From: Stutzerimonas kunmingensis
GTDB lineage: Bacteria; Pseudomonadota; Gammaproteobacteria; Pseudomonadales; Pseudomonadaceae
Assembly (NCBI RefSeq): GCF_021432085.1
Contig: NZ_CP090366.1
Span: 4,030,001 to 4,094,000, forward strand
Direction: 5' to 3'
Length of the DNA stretch: 64,000 nucleotides
A program made the position numbers and the translations under genes. Below, in pieces: positions 47,414 through 57,676 of this stretch. Below the pieces are notes generated by a model that saw only the letters and a program-made list of their open reading frames with translations, did not search any database and was not told the origin of the DNA. Numbering within the stretch: position 1 is the stretch's first letter; the number at the start of each line of letters is the position of its first letter.

Positions 47414-49528
47414 CTATTGCCCTACGGCGACCGCTCGATAGTTGAGGATTCTAGGCGTTAGGAAAACCAAAAGCTCGGATTTCGTATCTTCTACTATATC
47501 TCGTCGGAACAAACGACCAACGAACGGAACATCACCCAGGAAAGGAACTTTTTCGATACTGCTGATCTGGCTATTGGAGAAGACGCCACCAATGACTATC
47601 GTCTCTCCATCCGTCACAAGGACCTTGGCATTGACTTCATTCTTGTTAATCGGGGGCACGCCATTCAGTGCGTTGGCGAAATCAGGGGCGTCCTTTGTGA
47701 CCTTGACTTCCATGATGATGCGGTTGTCAGGAGTGATTTGCGGCGTCACCTCTAACGACAGCGCTGCCTCTTTGAAGGATGTAGAGGTGGCACCACTCGA
47801 ACTGGCCTCTTGATAGGGTATCTCGGAACCCTTCAAGATCTTAGCGGTTTCCTTATCAGCCGTTACGACCTTGGGCTGCGAAACGATCTCCCCATTCCCG
47901 GTCTTTTCCATTGCAGACAGCTGCAGATCTAAGATGCCGTAGTCCGACACATAGCCAATCCCGATCCCGGCGGTACTATTCGCCACACCCAAGTCGACGA
48001 ATGGAACCGGCGCCAAAGCATCCTTCAGGGTGAAGTTACCGACTTTGTCGGTTCCAGGCAAACCTGCACGCCCTGTTTCTTCGTCAACACCAATAGCGCC
48101 ATCTTTACCGTAGAACCCCCAATTATCGTTGGTGTAATTGCCGCCCCACCGAACTCCAAGCGCTTTGTCGTACCCAACGTTAGCCTCGACGATGCGCGCT
48201 TCAATCATTACCTGCCTCACAGGAATATCTAGCTGCACAACGATGCGGCGCAATTCATCCAGCCGCTCTTGCGTTTGATACGCAATGATGTTGTTTGTAC
48301 GATCGTCGACCGCGATCGAACCTCGATCGGCTGTAATGGCATCGCTACCCGTCACCGACTGAAAAAGCCGCGCAATATCGGCAGCCTTTGCGTAATTGAC
48401 CTGAACGACCTCGCGACGAAGTGGAGCAAGCTCGGCGATCTGCCGCTGCGACTCAAGCTCCTGACGCTCACGGGCAGCAATCTCGTCGGCAGGCGCGACC
48501 AGGAGCACGTTACCAACCTGGCGCTTATCCAGCCCTTTGGTTTTAAGCACCAGATCCAGCGCCTGGTCCCAAGGCACGTTTTGCAGACGCAGGGTTATGT
48601 TGCCAGCGACGGTATCGCTCGCCACCAGGTTCAGATCGGTGAAGTCAGCGATCAGCTGCAGTACGGAACGAACGTCGATATCCTGAAAGTTGAGCGAGAG
48701 TTTCTCGCCCGAATAAGCAAAACGCTCAGCCTTGCGCTTCTCGGCTTCATCCTCGGTCAGAGGCTTGATGCTGATGGTCAGTTTGTTGTCTGTCTGGTAC
48801 GCCAGATAATCGTATCGACCGGTTGGCTCGATGGCGACACTAGCTCCACCAGCCTGAGCGGACGAATCGACAAATTTCACGGGCGTAGCGAAATCCTGAA
48901 CATCAAGACGAACACGCAGCGCCTCTGGCAGTTGAGCCTTGTCGAAGAGGACACGAATCTTTCCGCCCTGCTCCTCAATGGTCGAGCCTACCGATGGGTC
49001 AGAGAGCGTAATAACGACGTTTCCGGCACCGTCTTCACCCCGACGGAAATCGATATTCTCGATCACCTTACCTACAGCCATCGCCTTGGCAGGCGCAGCC
49101 ACTGGAGCAACGGGCGCAGCTGAAACAGCTGGGGCACGTACAGCACCCGAACTTTCGCCCAATACCACAAAGATATTGTTACCATCTACGCGAGTGGAGT
49201 AGGGCACCAGAGTATTGAGATTAACGATCAGTCGGGTACGGCCTTGGGCTTCAACGACGGTCACGCTCCGCGCATTGCCAACTCCTAGCTCGCGATTCTT
49301 CGCTCCGAGCTTATTGGATACGCCGGGCAGGTCGAGCGCGATCCGCGCAGGCTGATCGAGGGTATAACCACGTGGTGTAGCCACCGGTTCGTCGAACGCA
49401 AGCTTCAATTCAACACGGTCGCCAGGCAGCGCAGCGACATCGAGGGCGTTCAGGTTGGCCGCCAGCAGGGCTGGAGAAATAAACGCCGCCAGCAAAGAGA
49501 TACCTAGGCGTGAAAGGGTAGTGTTCAT
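47414..49528 (-). CDS. pilQ: Type IV pilus secretin PilQ
   Basis: The 704-residue outer-membrane protein forms the pore for the pilus fibre. It has a signal peptide, AMIN-like domains in the first 300 residues, an N0/N1 region and a C-terminal secretin domain with VTPQITPDNRIIMEVKV. The ATG at 49528 gives a good signal peptide; a longer upstream frame does not. Confidence 0.96.
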   Translation of the reverse strand: MNTTLSRLGISLLAAFISPALLAANLNALDVAALPGDRVELKLAFDEPVATPRGYTLDQPARIALDLPGVSNKLGAKNRELGVGNARSVTVVEAQGRTRLIVNLNTLVPYSTRVDGNNIFVVLGESSGAVRAPAVSAAPVAPVAAPAKAMAVGKVIENIDFRRGEDGAGNVVITLSDPSVGSTIEEQGGKIRVLFDKAQLPEALRVRLDVQDFATPVKFVDSSAQAGGASVAIEPTGRYDYLAYQTDNKLTISIKPLTEDEAEKRKAERFAYSGEKLSLNFQDIDVRSVLQLIADFTDLNLVASDTVAGNITLRLQNVPWDQALDLVLKTKGLDKRQVGNVLLVAPADEIAARERQELESQRQIAELAPLRREVVQVNYAKAADIARLFQSVTGSDAITADRGSIAVDDRTNNIIAYQTQERLDELRRIVVQLDIPVRQVMIEARIVEANVGYDKALGVRWGGNYTNDNWGFYGKDGAIGVDEETGRAGLPGTDKVGNFTLKDALAPVPFVDLGVANSTAGIGIGYVSDYGILDLQLSAMEKTGNGEIVSQPKVVTADKETAKILKGSEIPYQEASSSGATSTSFKEAALSLEVTPQITPDNRIIMEVKVTKDAPDFANALNGVPPINKNEVNAKVLVTDGETIVIGGVFSNSQISSIEKVPFLGDVPFVGRLFRRDIVEDTKSELLVFLTPRILNYRAVAVGQ

Positions 49529-49581
49529 AAATTGCTTCCGTTGTGCAGACCGGTAAAGGTTTTCCATGCTTTTGCCCCGCG

Positions 49582-50109
49582 CTAGGTGCGCTCTTTCAAG
49601 GTCAGACTGCGCGGGCGCTCGAGCCACCCACCCTCTCCATCAGGTACGATTTCCACTACATCCACTCCCGCATCGCTGATCTCGACGATACGGCCATGGT
49701 TGCGCCCCAAATAGTCACCAATCTTGACGCGATGAACCCCGTCGCCGCCCTTGATCAAGGCGTACCGCCCCCCACCATTGGCTAACGTGCCTACCATCGT
49801 GAAGTTCTCGATATTGAACCCCTCAAGAAACTGCTTAACTCGCGACTCATCGGGCTGGATATCTTTTGAGCCCTTTTGCCGCTGGGTTAAATCAAGCTTG
49901 ACGGGAGGCTGAAACGGGTGTCGCAGGGCGGCAGCGCTATAGGTAAAGGCTTCGTAGGGAATGAATGCTGGTAGCGGCTCAATTGTCCCTTTCGGCTTCG
50001 CCCTGACCTCATTCATATATTGCTGCAGATCGCCGAAGTCGTTGCTGCTGCCGCAGCCAGTCAGCGCAACCAGACTTAAGCCCAACGCAGTAAGTCTCGC
50101 GCGATTCAT
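49582..50109 (-). CDS. pilP: Type IV pilus lipoprotein PilP
   Basis: The 175-residue lipoprotein has a lipobox (LVALTGC) and a C-terminal HR-like domain (TMVGTLANGGGRYALIKGGDGVHRV). It links the PilMNO inner-membrane complex to PilQ. It overlaps pilO by four bases and precedes pilQ by 53 bases. Confidence 0.96.
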   Translation of the reverse strand: MNRARLTALGLSLVALTGCGSSNDFGDLQQYMNEVRAKPKGTIEPLPAFIPYEAFTYSAAALRHPFQPPVKLDLTQRQKGSKDIQPDESRVKQFLEGFNIENFTMVGTLANGGGRYALIKGGDGVHRVKIGDYLGRNHGRIVEISDAGVDVVEIVPDGEGGWLERPRSLTLKERT

Positions 50110-50729
50110 TTCTGCAGCCCCTTGTCGTTATAACGATAAGTCTTAGCGACGATGTTCATACGCAATTTTGATGTAGCTTCGTTCTTTTCAGTCTTGATCT
50201 CGAAATCATGTAGCGTGACGATACGCGGAAGGCTTGCCACACCACTCACGAAAGTTGCCAGATCGTGATACCCCCCAACGACCTTAATATTTATAGGCAA
50301 CTCGATATAAAACTGCTGAGCCACCTCTGGCTGCAACTTGATTTCCTCGAACTCCAGCCCACTACCGAGACCCGTTCGAGTGATATCTTCCAGAAGCCCA
50401 GGGACCTCGGTATCGCTTGGCAGTTGCCGCAATAACGCACCAAACGACGTTTCCATCTCGGCCATTTGCGCTTTATAAGCTTCCAAATTGGCGGCCTGGA
50501 AGGCTTTGGTCGAGAACTGCTGCTTCAAGGTTTCTTCCTGAGCGCGCTGCTGCTCCAATTGCAGTTGCATATCCTGCAAATGAAAGTAATAACCTATAGC
50601 AAGCACCGCTGCGAGAAGCATAACGCCAGCAATGAACTTGACCGGCGCAGGCCAAGAACCGAGGTTATTAAGATCGAGATCAGCGAAGTCTATCTTGCGA
50701 AAACTATCTAACGATTCAGCCAGACTCAT
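50106..50729 (-). CDS. pilO: Type IV pilus alignment protein PilO
   Basis: The 207-residue protein has one membrane helix (about 30-50), a coiled coil (about 51-90) and a ferredoxin-like periplasmic domain. It pairs with PilN. It overlaps both neighbours by four bases, as in a tightly coupled operon. Confidence 0.95.
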   Translation of the reverse strand: MSLAESLDSFRKIDFADLDLNNLGSWPAPVKFIAGVMLLAAVLAIGYYFHLQDMQLQLEQQRAQEETLKQQFSTKAFQAANLEAYKAQMAEMETSFGALLRQLPSDTEVPGLLEDITRTGLGSGLEFEEIKLQPEVAQQFYIELPINIKVVGGYHDLATFVSGVASLPRIVTLHDFEIKTEKNEATSKLRMNIVAKTYRYNDKGLQK

Positions 50730-51297
50730 GGCTTTGCTCCTTCCGTAGCGGCAACCGGCTGCGTTTGCTGAACCGTCAGCTGGAACACATTTTCCTGATC
50801 CACGGCACCGGCGGTGACGGCTTTCACCTCGTTCAGATTCGGCGCTTCGAGCCAGTCAGAGGCATCAAGATTGCGCATAAGGTTGGAGACACGATTGTTC
50901 GATTCGGCAGCACCAATGATCGCAATGTTCTTTCCGGTCATTTTTACCGAAGTGAAATACACTCCATCCGGCAGAGTTCTTACAAGCTGATCAAAAACTC
51001 GCCCGATAATAGGTCGATTACCTTGCAAGTCCTGGATGATTTTCATTCGCTCCAGTAGTTGCTGACGACGCTCTTTCAATTCCTTGATTTCTTTAATACG
51101 AGCATCAAGAACCGCAATCTCCTTTTTGACAAACTCGTTGCGCGCACTCTGCTGCTCAATCGCAGCTTGGAAATAACGATCTCCAAGAAAGACCAGACCA
51201 GCCGCTATGACCAGCACACCGACCAGAGACGCTAGGAAACGCTGCTTTCGTTCTTCACGCAGCTGTTCACGCCACGGAAGTAAGTTGATTTGCGCCA

Positions 51298-51298
<1 letters not shown>
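50726..51298 (-). CDS. pilN: Type IV pilus alignment protein PilN
   Basis: The 190-residue protein begins with MAQINLLPWR; INLLPWR is the cytoplasmic motif that binds PilM. A membrane helix follows, then a coiled coil and a ferredoxin-like domain. The ATG at 51298 overlaps the pilM stop; an upstream GTG has no need. Confidence 0.95.
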
Positions 51299-52389
<1,091 letters not shown>

Positions 52390-52468
52390 TTACGGATTAA
52401 TTATGTTTATCCACATTAGATAACAGCCTTGACAGAAGCGCAAATGGCTACCCGGCAAAAAAACCGCA

Positions 52469-52474
52469 TATAAT
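52469..52474 (+). promoter_or_regulatory. Possible -10 element of ponA
   Basis: A perfect TATAAT lies 68 bases before the ponA ATG, in the pilM-ponA gap. There is no good -35 at 17 bases, so the call is weak. The same gap has a short repeat ATCCG-N7-CGGAT near 52381-52397 on the pilM side. Confidence 0.3.
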
Positions 52475-52542
52475 GTGAACGGTTTTCCCTTTCAGCATCG
52501 CCGCAGTCTTCCTCCCCCAAATCCTGGATTCCAAGAACCCTG

Positions 52543-54975
52543 ATGCGTTTTTTGAAATTTTTTCTCTGGTCGTGCTTCGCAGTCTTTTGCGCACTCTTGC
52601 TGAGCATCAGCGGCGCATTTCTCTACCTCAGCCCCAACCTCCCCTCCGTCGATTCCCTGCGGAGCATACAGCTTCAAATTCCGCTGCGGGTTTATAGCGC
52701 GGATGACAAGCTGATCGCCGAGTTCGGGGAAATGCGACGCTCACCGATCCACTTCAAGGACATCCCTGAGGAATTCATCCACGCACTGCTGGCTGCCGAG
52801 GACGACAATTTCGCTAATCATTATGGCGTCGACATAACCGGCCTGATGCGCGCTGCCACGCAATTATTGAAAAGTGGGCAGATTCAGACCGGCGGCAGCA
52901 CCATTACCATGCAGGTGGCAAAGAATTACTTCCTTACCAGTGAGCGGAGTTTCTCGCGCAAGATCAACGAGATACTGCTGGCATTGCAGATAGAGCGAGA
53001 GCTCAGCAAGAACGAAATCCTCGAGCTGTACGTCAACAAGATCTACCTTGGCAATCGTGCCTATGGAATCGAGGCGGCTTCTCAGGTGTATTACGGCAAG
53101 CCCATTTCGGAGCTTAGCGTCGCACAGCTGGCGATGATCGCCGGCCTGCCGAAGGCACCTTCTGCATTCAATCCATTGGTTAATCCGACCCGCAGCAAAG
53201 AGCGACGCGACTGGATCCTGGGCCGCATGCACAGACTTGGCTCACTGGATGAAACTAGCTATCGGCAAGCACTCGCCGAACCTGAGACCGCTCGGTACCA
53301 CGGCGCAGCCCCCGAGCTGGATGCCGCCTACATCGCGGAGATGGCGCGCGCCGAGATGGTGGGCCGCTTCGGCAGCGCCGCCTACACGGATGGCTTCCGG
53401 GTAAAGACCACGGTGTCCAGCGAGCGGCAGCTTGCTGCCAACCTCGCACTCGACAATGGACTGATTGAATACGACCAGCGGCACGGCTACCGCGGACCGG
53501 AAGCGCGCCTCGCAGAACTGCCGCGCGATAGCTGGCCCAGCGAGCTGACCAAGTACCGAAGCCTTTCCGGGCTGCAGCCGGCCGTCGTCACGCAGGTAGA
53601 GACCAGCGGGATTCTGGTGCTGACGCGCGACGGAAACGAGCACGCAGTAGCTTGGGACAGCATGAAGTGGGCCCGTCCCTACCTCGGCATCAACAGCATG
53701 GGGCCAAGGCCGCAGCGCCCAGCCGACGTGGTCAAGCTAGGCGACGTGGTCCGCATTCGCTGGCAGGACGATGAAACAGCCGTATTCAGCCAGGTGCCGC
53801 AGGCGCAGGCGGCACTGGTTTCACTCGACCCCCAGGATGGTTCGATCGAAGCGCTCGCAGGCGGTTTCTCGTTTGGCCAGAGCAACTACAACCGCGCCAT
53901 CCAGGCCAAGCGCCAACCCGGGTCGAGCTTCAAACCGTTCATTTACAGCGCAGCGCTGGACGCGGGCTACACCGCCGCGAGCCTGGTCAACGATTCCCCC
54001 ATCGTCTTTGTCGAACAGGGCATGGACCGCATCTGGCGCCCGAAGAACGACAACAATACGTTCCTCGGGCCGATCCGCATGCGCGAGGCGCTGTACAAAT
54101 CGAGGAATCTGGTTTCGATTCGTCTGCTGCAGACAATGGGCATCGACCACACGGTCGATTACATCAGCCGCTTCGGTTTCAATCCGCAGGACCTGCCGCG
54201 CAACCTATCTCTGGCATTGGGTACGGCGACGCTTACACCTATGGAGATCGCCACCGGCTGGACGACCTTTGCAAACGGCGGGTACAAGATCGAGCCATAC
54301 CTGATCCAGCGCATAGAAGACCGTGAAGGCAAGCTGCTCTTCGAGGCCAACCCGGCACGCGTGCCATCGCGGAATACCGAGACTGAGGAAACAGAGGCCG
54401 AGGCTTACGCAGCGCCTGACACTAGAGACCTGAATGACGGCGAGGCACTCGACGCCGAACCACGCCTTGCCGAGCAGGTACTCGATGAACGTACCGCCTA
54501 CATCATGACCAGCATGCTGCAGGACGTTATCAAGCGCGGCACAGGGCGACGTGCGCTGGCCATGGGGCGCGGTGACATCGCAGGCAAAACCGGCACCACC
54601 AACGACTCCATCGACAGCTGGTTCTCCGGCTATAACGCCGACATCGTAACCACGGTATGGGCGGGCTTCGACCAGCCACAAAGCCTGGGGCGCAACGAAT
54701 ATGGCGGCACGGTCGCTCTGCCGATCTGGATGAGCTACATGAGCGCAGTGCTAAAGGACATGCCCGAGCACCCGCCAGCGGAGCCGGACGGGCTGCTCAA
54801 GCTGCGCATCGATCCGGTCAGCGGTCGCTCTGCCACACCCAGCACGCCTGACGCCTATTTCGAGGTCTTCAAGAGCGAGGATTCGCCGCCCCCCATGGGT
54901 GAATTCGACTCTGGAACCCAGGCACCTGGAAGCCCTCTTCCGGCCGATGAAGCCGCCCCGCTGGATCTGTTCTGA
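52543..54975 (+). CDS. ponA: Penicillin-binding protein 1A
   Basis: The 810-residue bifunctional cell-wall enzyme has an N-terminal membrane anchor, a GT51 glycosyltransferase domain (EDDNFANHYGVD with the catalytic Glu) and a transpeptidase domain with S461 (SSFK) and KTG at K682. It polymerises and crosslinks peptidoglycan. It stands alone, opposite to pilM, and ends in a strong terminator. Confidence 0.96.
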   Translation: MRFLKFFLWSCFAVFCALLLSISGAFLYLSPNLPSVDSLRSIQLQIPLRVYSADDKLIAEFGEMRRSPIHFKDIPEEFIHALLAAEDDNFANHYGVDITGLMRAATQLLKSGQIQTGGSTITMQVAKNYFLTSERSFSRKINEILLALQIERELSKNEILELYVNKIYLGNRAYGIEAASQVYYGKPISELSVAQLAMIAGLPKAPSAFNPLVNPTRSKERRDWILGRMHRLGSLDETSYRQALAEPETARYHGAAPELDAAYIAEMARAEMVGRFGSAAYTDGFRVKTTVSSERQLAANLALDNGLIEYDQRHGYRGPEARLAELPRDSWPSELTKYRSLSGLQPAVVTQVETSGILVLTRDGNEHAVAWDSMKWARPYLGINSMGPRPQRPADVVKLGDVVRIRWQDDETAVFSQVPQAQAALVSLDPQDGSIEALAGGFSFGQSNYNRAIQAKRQPGSSFKPFIYSAALDAGYTAASLVNDSPIVFVEQGMDRIWRPKNDNNTFLGPIRMREALYKSRNLVSIRLLQTMGIDHTVDYISRFGFNPQDLPRNLSLALGTATLTPMEIATGWTTFANGGYKIEPYLIQRIEDREGKLLFEANPARVPSRNTETEETEAEAYAAPDTRDLNDGEALDAEPRLAEQVLDERTAYIMTSMLQDVIKRGTGRRALAMGRGDIAGKTGTTNDSIDSWFSGYNADIVTTVWAGFDQPQSLGRNEYGGTVALPIWMSYMSAVLKDMPEHPPAEPDGLLKLRIDPVSGRSATPSTPDAYFEVFKSEDSPPPMGEFDSGTQAPGSPLPADEAAPLDLF

Positions 54976-55000
54976 TCGACCGATTTTCGCCAGCCAACAA

Positions 55001-55030
55001 AAAACCCCGCCTTGGCGGGGTTTGTTTTTT
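55001..55030. terminator. Bidirectional terminator, ponA / malic enzyme
   Basis: AACCCCGCC-TT-GGCGGGGTT forms a 9-bp perfect stem (55003-55022), with A-run to the left and T-run to the right. It separates the converging genes. Confidence 0.88.
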
Positions 55031-55038
55031 CAGCGCGG

Positions 55039-56307
55039 TCAGCCGTTGAAAACGTCGTTAACCGACTGCAGCGGATAATGCGACGGGTAAGGCAATGTCG
55101 CCACGCCACTTTCGATGGCTGCCTTGGCCACGGCATCAGACACCAACGTGATCAGACGCGGATCCATTGGCTTCGGAATGATGTACTCGCGGCCGAATTC
55201 CAGACTATCCACACCGTACGCAGCAGCCACTTCAGCCGGCACCGGCAACTTGGCGAGATCGCGCAGCGCAATGGCGGCCGCGATCTTCATCTCCTCGTTA
55301 ATGCGCTTGGCGCGAACATCCAGCGCGCCACGGAAGATGAACGGGAAGCCCAATACGTTGTTGACCTGGTTCGGGTAGTCCGAGCGACCAGTTGCCATGA
55401 TCACGTCCGAACGCGTCGCATGCGCCAGCTCCGGGCTGATCTCCGGATCAGGATTAGAACAGGCGAAGACGACCGGATTGGCCGCCATGCGCTTGAGACC
55501 TTCCGGACTCAGCAGGTTGGCGCCTGACAGGCCGACGAAAACGTCGGCACCTTCGAGCGCATCGTCCAGAGTGCGCTTGTCGGTTTCATGGGCGAACACA
55601 GCCTTGTACTGGTTCAGATCGTCACGGCCGGCGTGGATGACGCCCTTGCGATCGATCATGAAGATGTTCTCGATTTTCGCACCCATGCTGACCAGGAGCT
55701 TCATGCACGAGGTTGCGGCAGCCCCAGCACCGAGGCAGACGATCTTGGCCTGCTCGAGAGTCTTGCCGGCGATTTCCAGCGCATTGAGCATGCCGGCAGC
55801 CGTCACGATGGCGGTGCCATGCTGGTCGTCATGGAAAACCGGGATATCGCACTGCTCGATCAGCGCCCGCTCGATCTCGAAGCACTCCGGCGCCTTGATA
55901 TCTTCCAGATTGATGCCACCAAAGGTGATCGAGATGCGCTTGACGGTATCAATGAAGGCCTGCGGGCTTTCCGCATCGACTTCAATGTCGAATACATCGA
56001 CGCCAGCGAAACGCTTGAACAGCACGCCCTTGCCTTCCATCACCGGCTTGGAAGCCAGCGGGCCAAGGTTGCCCAAGCCGAGAATAGCGGTGCCGTCGGA
56101 GATAACAGCCACCAGGTTGCCTTTGCCAGTGTAGCGGTAAGCCAGTTCCGCATCGCGAGCGATCTCGCGCACAGGCTCAGCTACACCCGGGCTGTAGGCC
56201 AGGGAAAGATCACGAGCAGTGGCGGTGGGCTTGGTCAGCTCGACGCTCAATTTCCCTGGGCGGGGCTGGGCATGGTATTCGAGCGCGGCAGTTTTCAGGT
56301 CAGTCAT
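55039..56307 (-). CDS. maeB: NAD(P)-dependent malic enzyme
   Basis: The 422-residue enzyme decarboxylates malate to pyruvate. It has the malic N-terminal domain ([40 protein letters not shown]) and an NAD-binding domain ([13 protein letters not shown]). It is the short form without the C-terminal phosphotransacetylase-like domain of the E. coli MaeB. The gene is single, downstream of the rpmE and nuclease genes on the same strand. Confidence 0.93.
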   Translation of the reverse strand: MTDLKTAALEYHAQPRPGKLSVELTKPTATARDLSLAYSPGVAEPVREIARDAELAYRYTGKGNLVAVISDGTAILGLGNLGPLASKPVMEGKGVLFKRFAGVDVFDIEVDAESPQAFIDTVKRISITFGGINLEDIKAPECFEIERALIEQCDIPVFHDDQHGTAIVTAAGMLNALEIAGKTLEQAKIVCLGAGAAATSCMKLLVSMGAKIENIFMIDRKGVIHAGRDDLNQYKAVFAHETDKRTLDDALEGADVFVGLSGANLLSPEGLKRMAANPVVFACSNPDPEISPELAHATRSDVIMATGRSDYPNQVNNVLGFPFIFRGALDVRAKRINEEMKIAAAIALRDLAKLPVPAEVAAAYGVDSLEFGREYIIPKPMDPRLITLVSDAVAKAAIESGVATLPYPSHYPLQSVNDVFNG

Positions 56308-56456
56308 GTGGCATTTCCGCTTATTTTACTGGGACAGACAGGCGGTCGAGCATACGCCAAGAACAAGCGCACTCACAAGCCAGCGGGCCGGCTGACTGTC
56401 AAGCCCAAGCCGCTACGACTTTCCGGGTAGATTCACGCGCCGGTACGAACAGCCGA

Positions 56457-57251
56457 TCAGCGCGACAACCCCAGCATCGCCGGATGGGTGACGCGCAGCA
56501 TCCAGCGGGCTTGCCCGGCCCCCACCCGTCCGCGGCGGTCGACTACCCAGCCCCTGAGCTCGAGTCGCTTCCCGGCAAGCACAGTCATTGTCCGGACATC
56601 GAATGCGTCAAGCGCCTGCGGCGGTATGTTCACCACCAGCGGACCATCCATTTCGAGCCAATAGCCGCCGCGATTGCGCTCGACCCGCTCGACCCTGCCT
56701 TCGAGCAGCGCGAAGCCACCACGCCTCAACGATTGCGGCGAGCCGGGCTTCAGCTCGCGCCAGACACCCAGACCGTTTTGCCGCGCCTGCTGCTCGGCCC
56801 GCTGCTGACAGGCCACCATCCGTGTATTCGGCGCCACCGCGACCATGAAGCCAAGGCCATCGGCAAGCAGCACGGCCTCGAGATTACGTCCCTGCGCGTC
56901 ATAAGCATGGGCCAGCGTGCGCCCATAGCGATCCTGCCGCTCCTGGCCCAGGACCAGACCGACCCGCCCGTCACTGGCATGCACCAATGCCTGCAGTCGG
57001 CGCCGTGCGGCCAGCGCGAAAGGCTCGGCCTTGCGCCCGTCACGCCCCAGCTCCGGAGTGTTGATGCCGATCAGCCGCACGCTGCGACCATCGACCAGAC
57101 GCAGCGTATCGCCGTCAACGACTTGGGCCACTTCCAGCGTCGACAAGCGCCCCGGCGACGGGCAGAAGGCAAGCGCTTGAATTTGCCAGAAGACGGAAAC
57201 GAAAAAGGCGCCCACCAGGGACGCCTTTTTCATGTGCTCGGAAAACCCCAT
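56457..57251 (-). CDS. Thermonuclease-family exported nuclease
   Basis: The protein has an N-terminal signal peptide and a staphylococcal-nuclease-like domain: VVDGDTLRLVDGRSVRLIGINTPE, with catalytic Asp/Arg/Glu positions (later QDRYGRTLAHAY). A C-terminal OB-like extension follows. It should cut nucleic acids in the periplasm or outside. Start ATG at 57251 has GGGAA before it; ATG at 57233 (MKKASLVGAFF) would give a neater signal peptide. It lies 20 bases behind rpmE. Confidence 0.82.
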   Translation of the reverse strand: MGFSEHMKKASLVGAFFVSVFWQIQALAFCPSPGRLSTLEVAQVVDGDTLRLVDGRSVRLIGINTPELGRDGRKAEPFALAARRRLQALVHASDGRVGLVLGQERQDRYGRTLAHAYDAQGRNLEAVLLADGLGFMVAVAPNTRMVACQQRAEQQARQNGLGVWRELKPGSPQSLRRGGFALLEGRVERVERNRGGYWLEMDGPLVVNIPPQALDAFDVRTMTVLAGKRLELRGWVVDRRGRVGAGQARWMLRVTHPAMLGLSR

Positions 57252-57271
57252 TGGATTCCCGGTACGCCAGC

Positions 57272-57484
57272 TTACTTGGCGCCGAACACACCGAAACGTT
57301 GCTTGAAGCGATCGATACGGCCGCCGGTATCCAGCACCTTCTGCTTGCCGGTGTAGAACGGGTGGCACTCGGAGCACACGTCGAGGCTCAGGTTCTTGCC
57401 CAGCGTGGAGCGGGTCTTGATGACGTTGCCACAGCTGCAGGTGGCCTCGATTTCGACGTAATTAGGATGGATATCGGCTTTCAT
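57272..57484 (-). CDS. rpmE: 50S ribosomal protein L31
   Basis: The 70-residue protein is the zinc-binding (C+) type of L31, with CSCG and CSEC pairs (residues 16/18 and 37/40 region). The ATG at 57484 fits the family; an upstream extension is spurious. It is divergent from priA. The intergenic region (57485-57676) should hold both promoters. Confidence 0.97.
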   Translation of the reverse strand: MKADIHPNYVEIEATCSCGNVIKTRSTLGKNLSLDVCSECHPFYTGKQKVLDTGGRIDRFKQRFGVFGAK

Positions 57485-57676
57485 GGTGAATCCTCTAGGA
57501 TTGTGTGCCGCCACCCGACCCTATGTCGAGTACCGCACGAAGTAGGGCGCGAATCATACCAGAGCGCTAGGGTGATGCAAGCGCGGGCGACAGACGCGCT
57601 GAGCCGCTGGCGCGCTCGCGACGACGCCGAATCGCGTCATCGTTTACCATCGCCGCACATCACCAAGGATCATCGA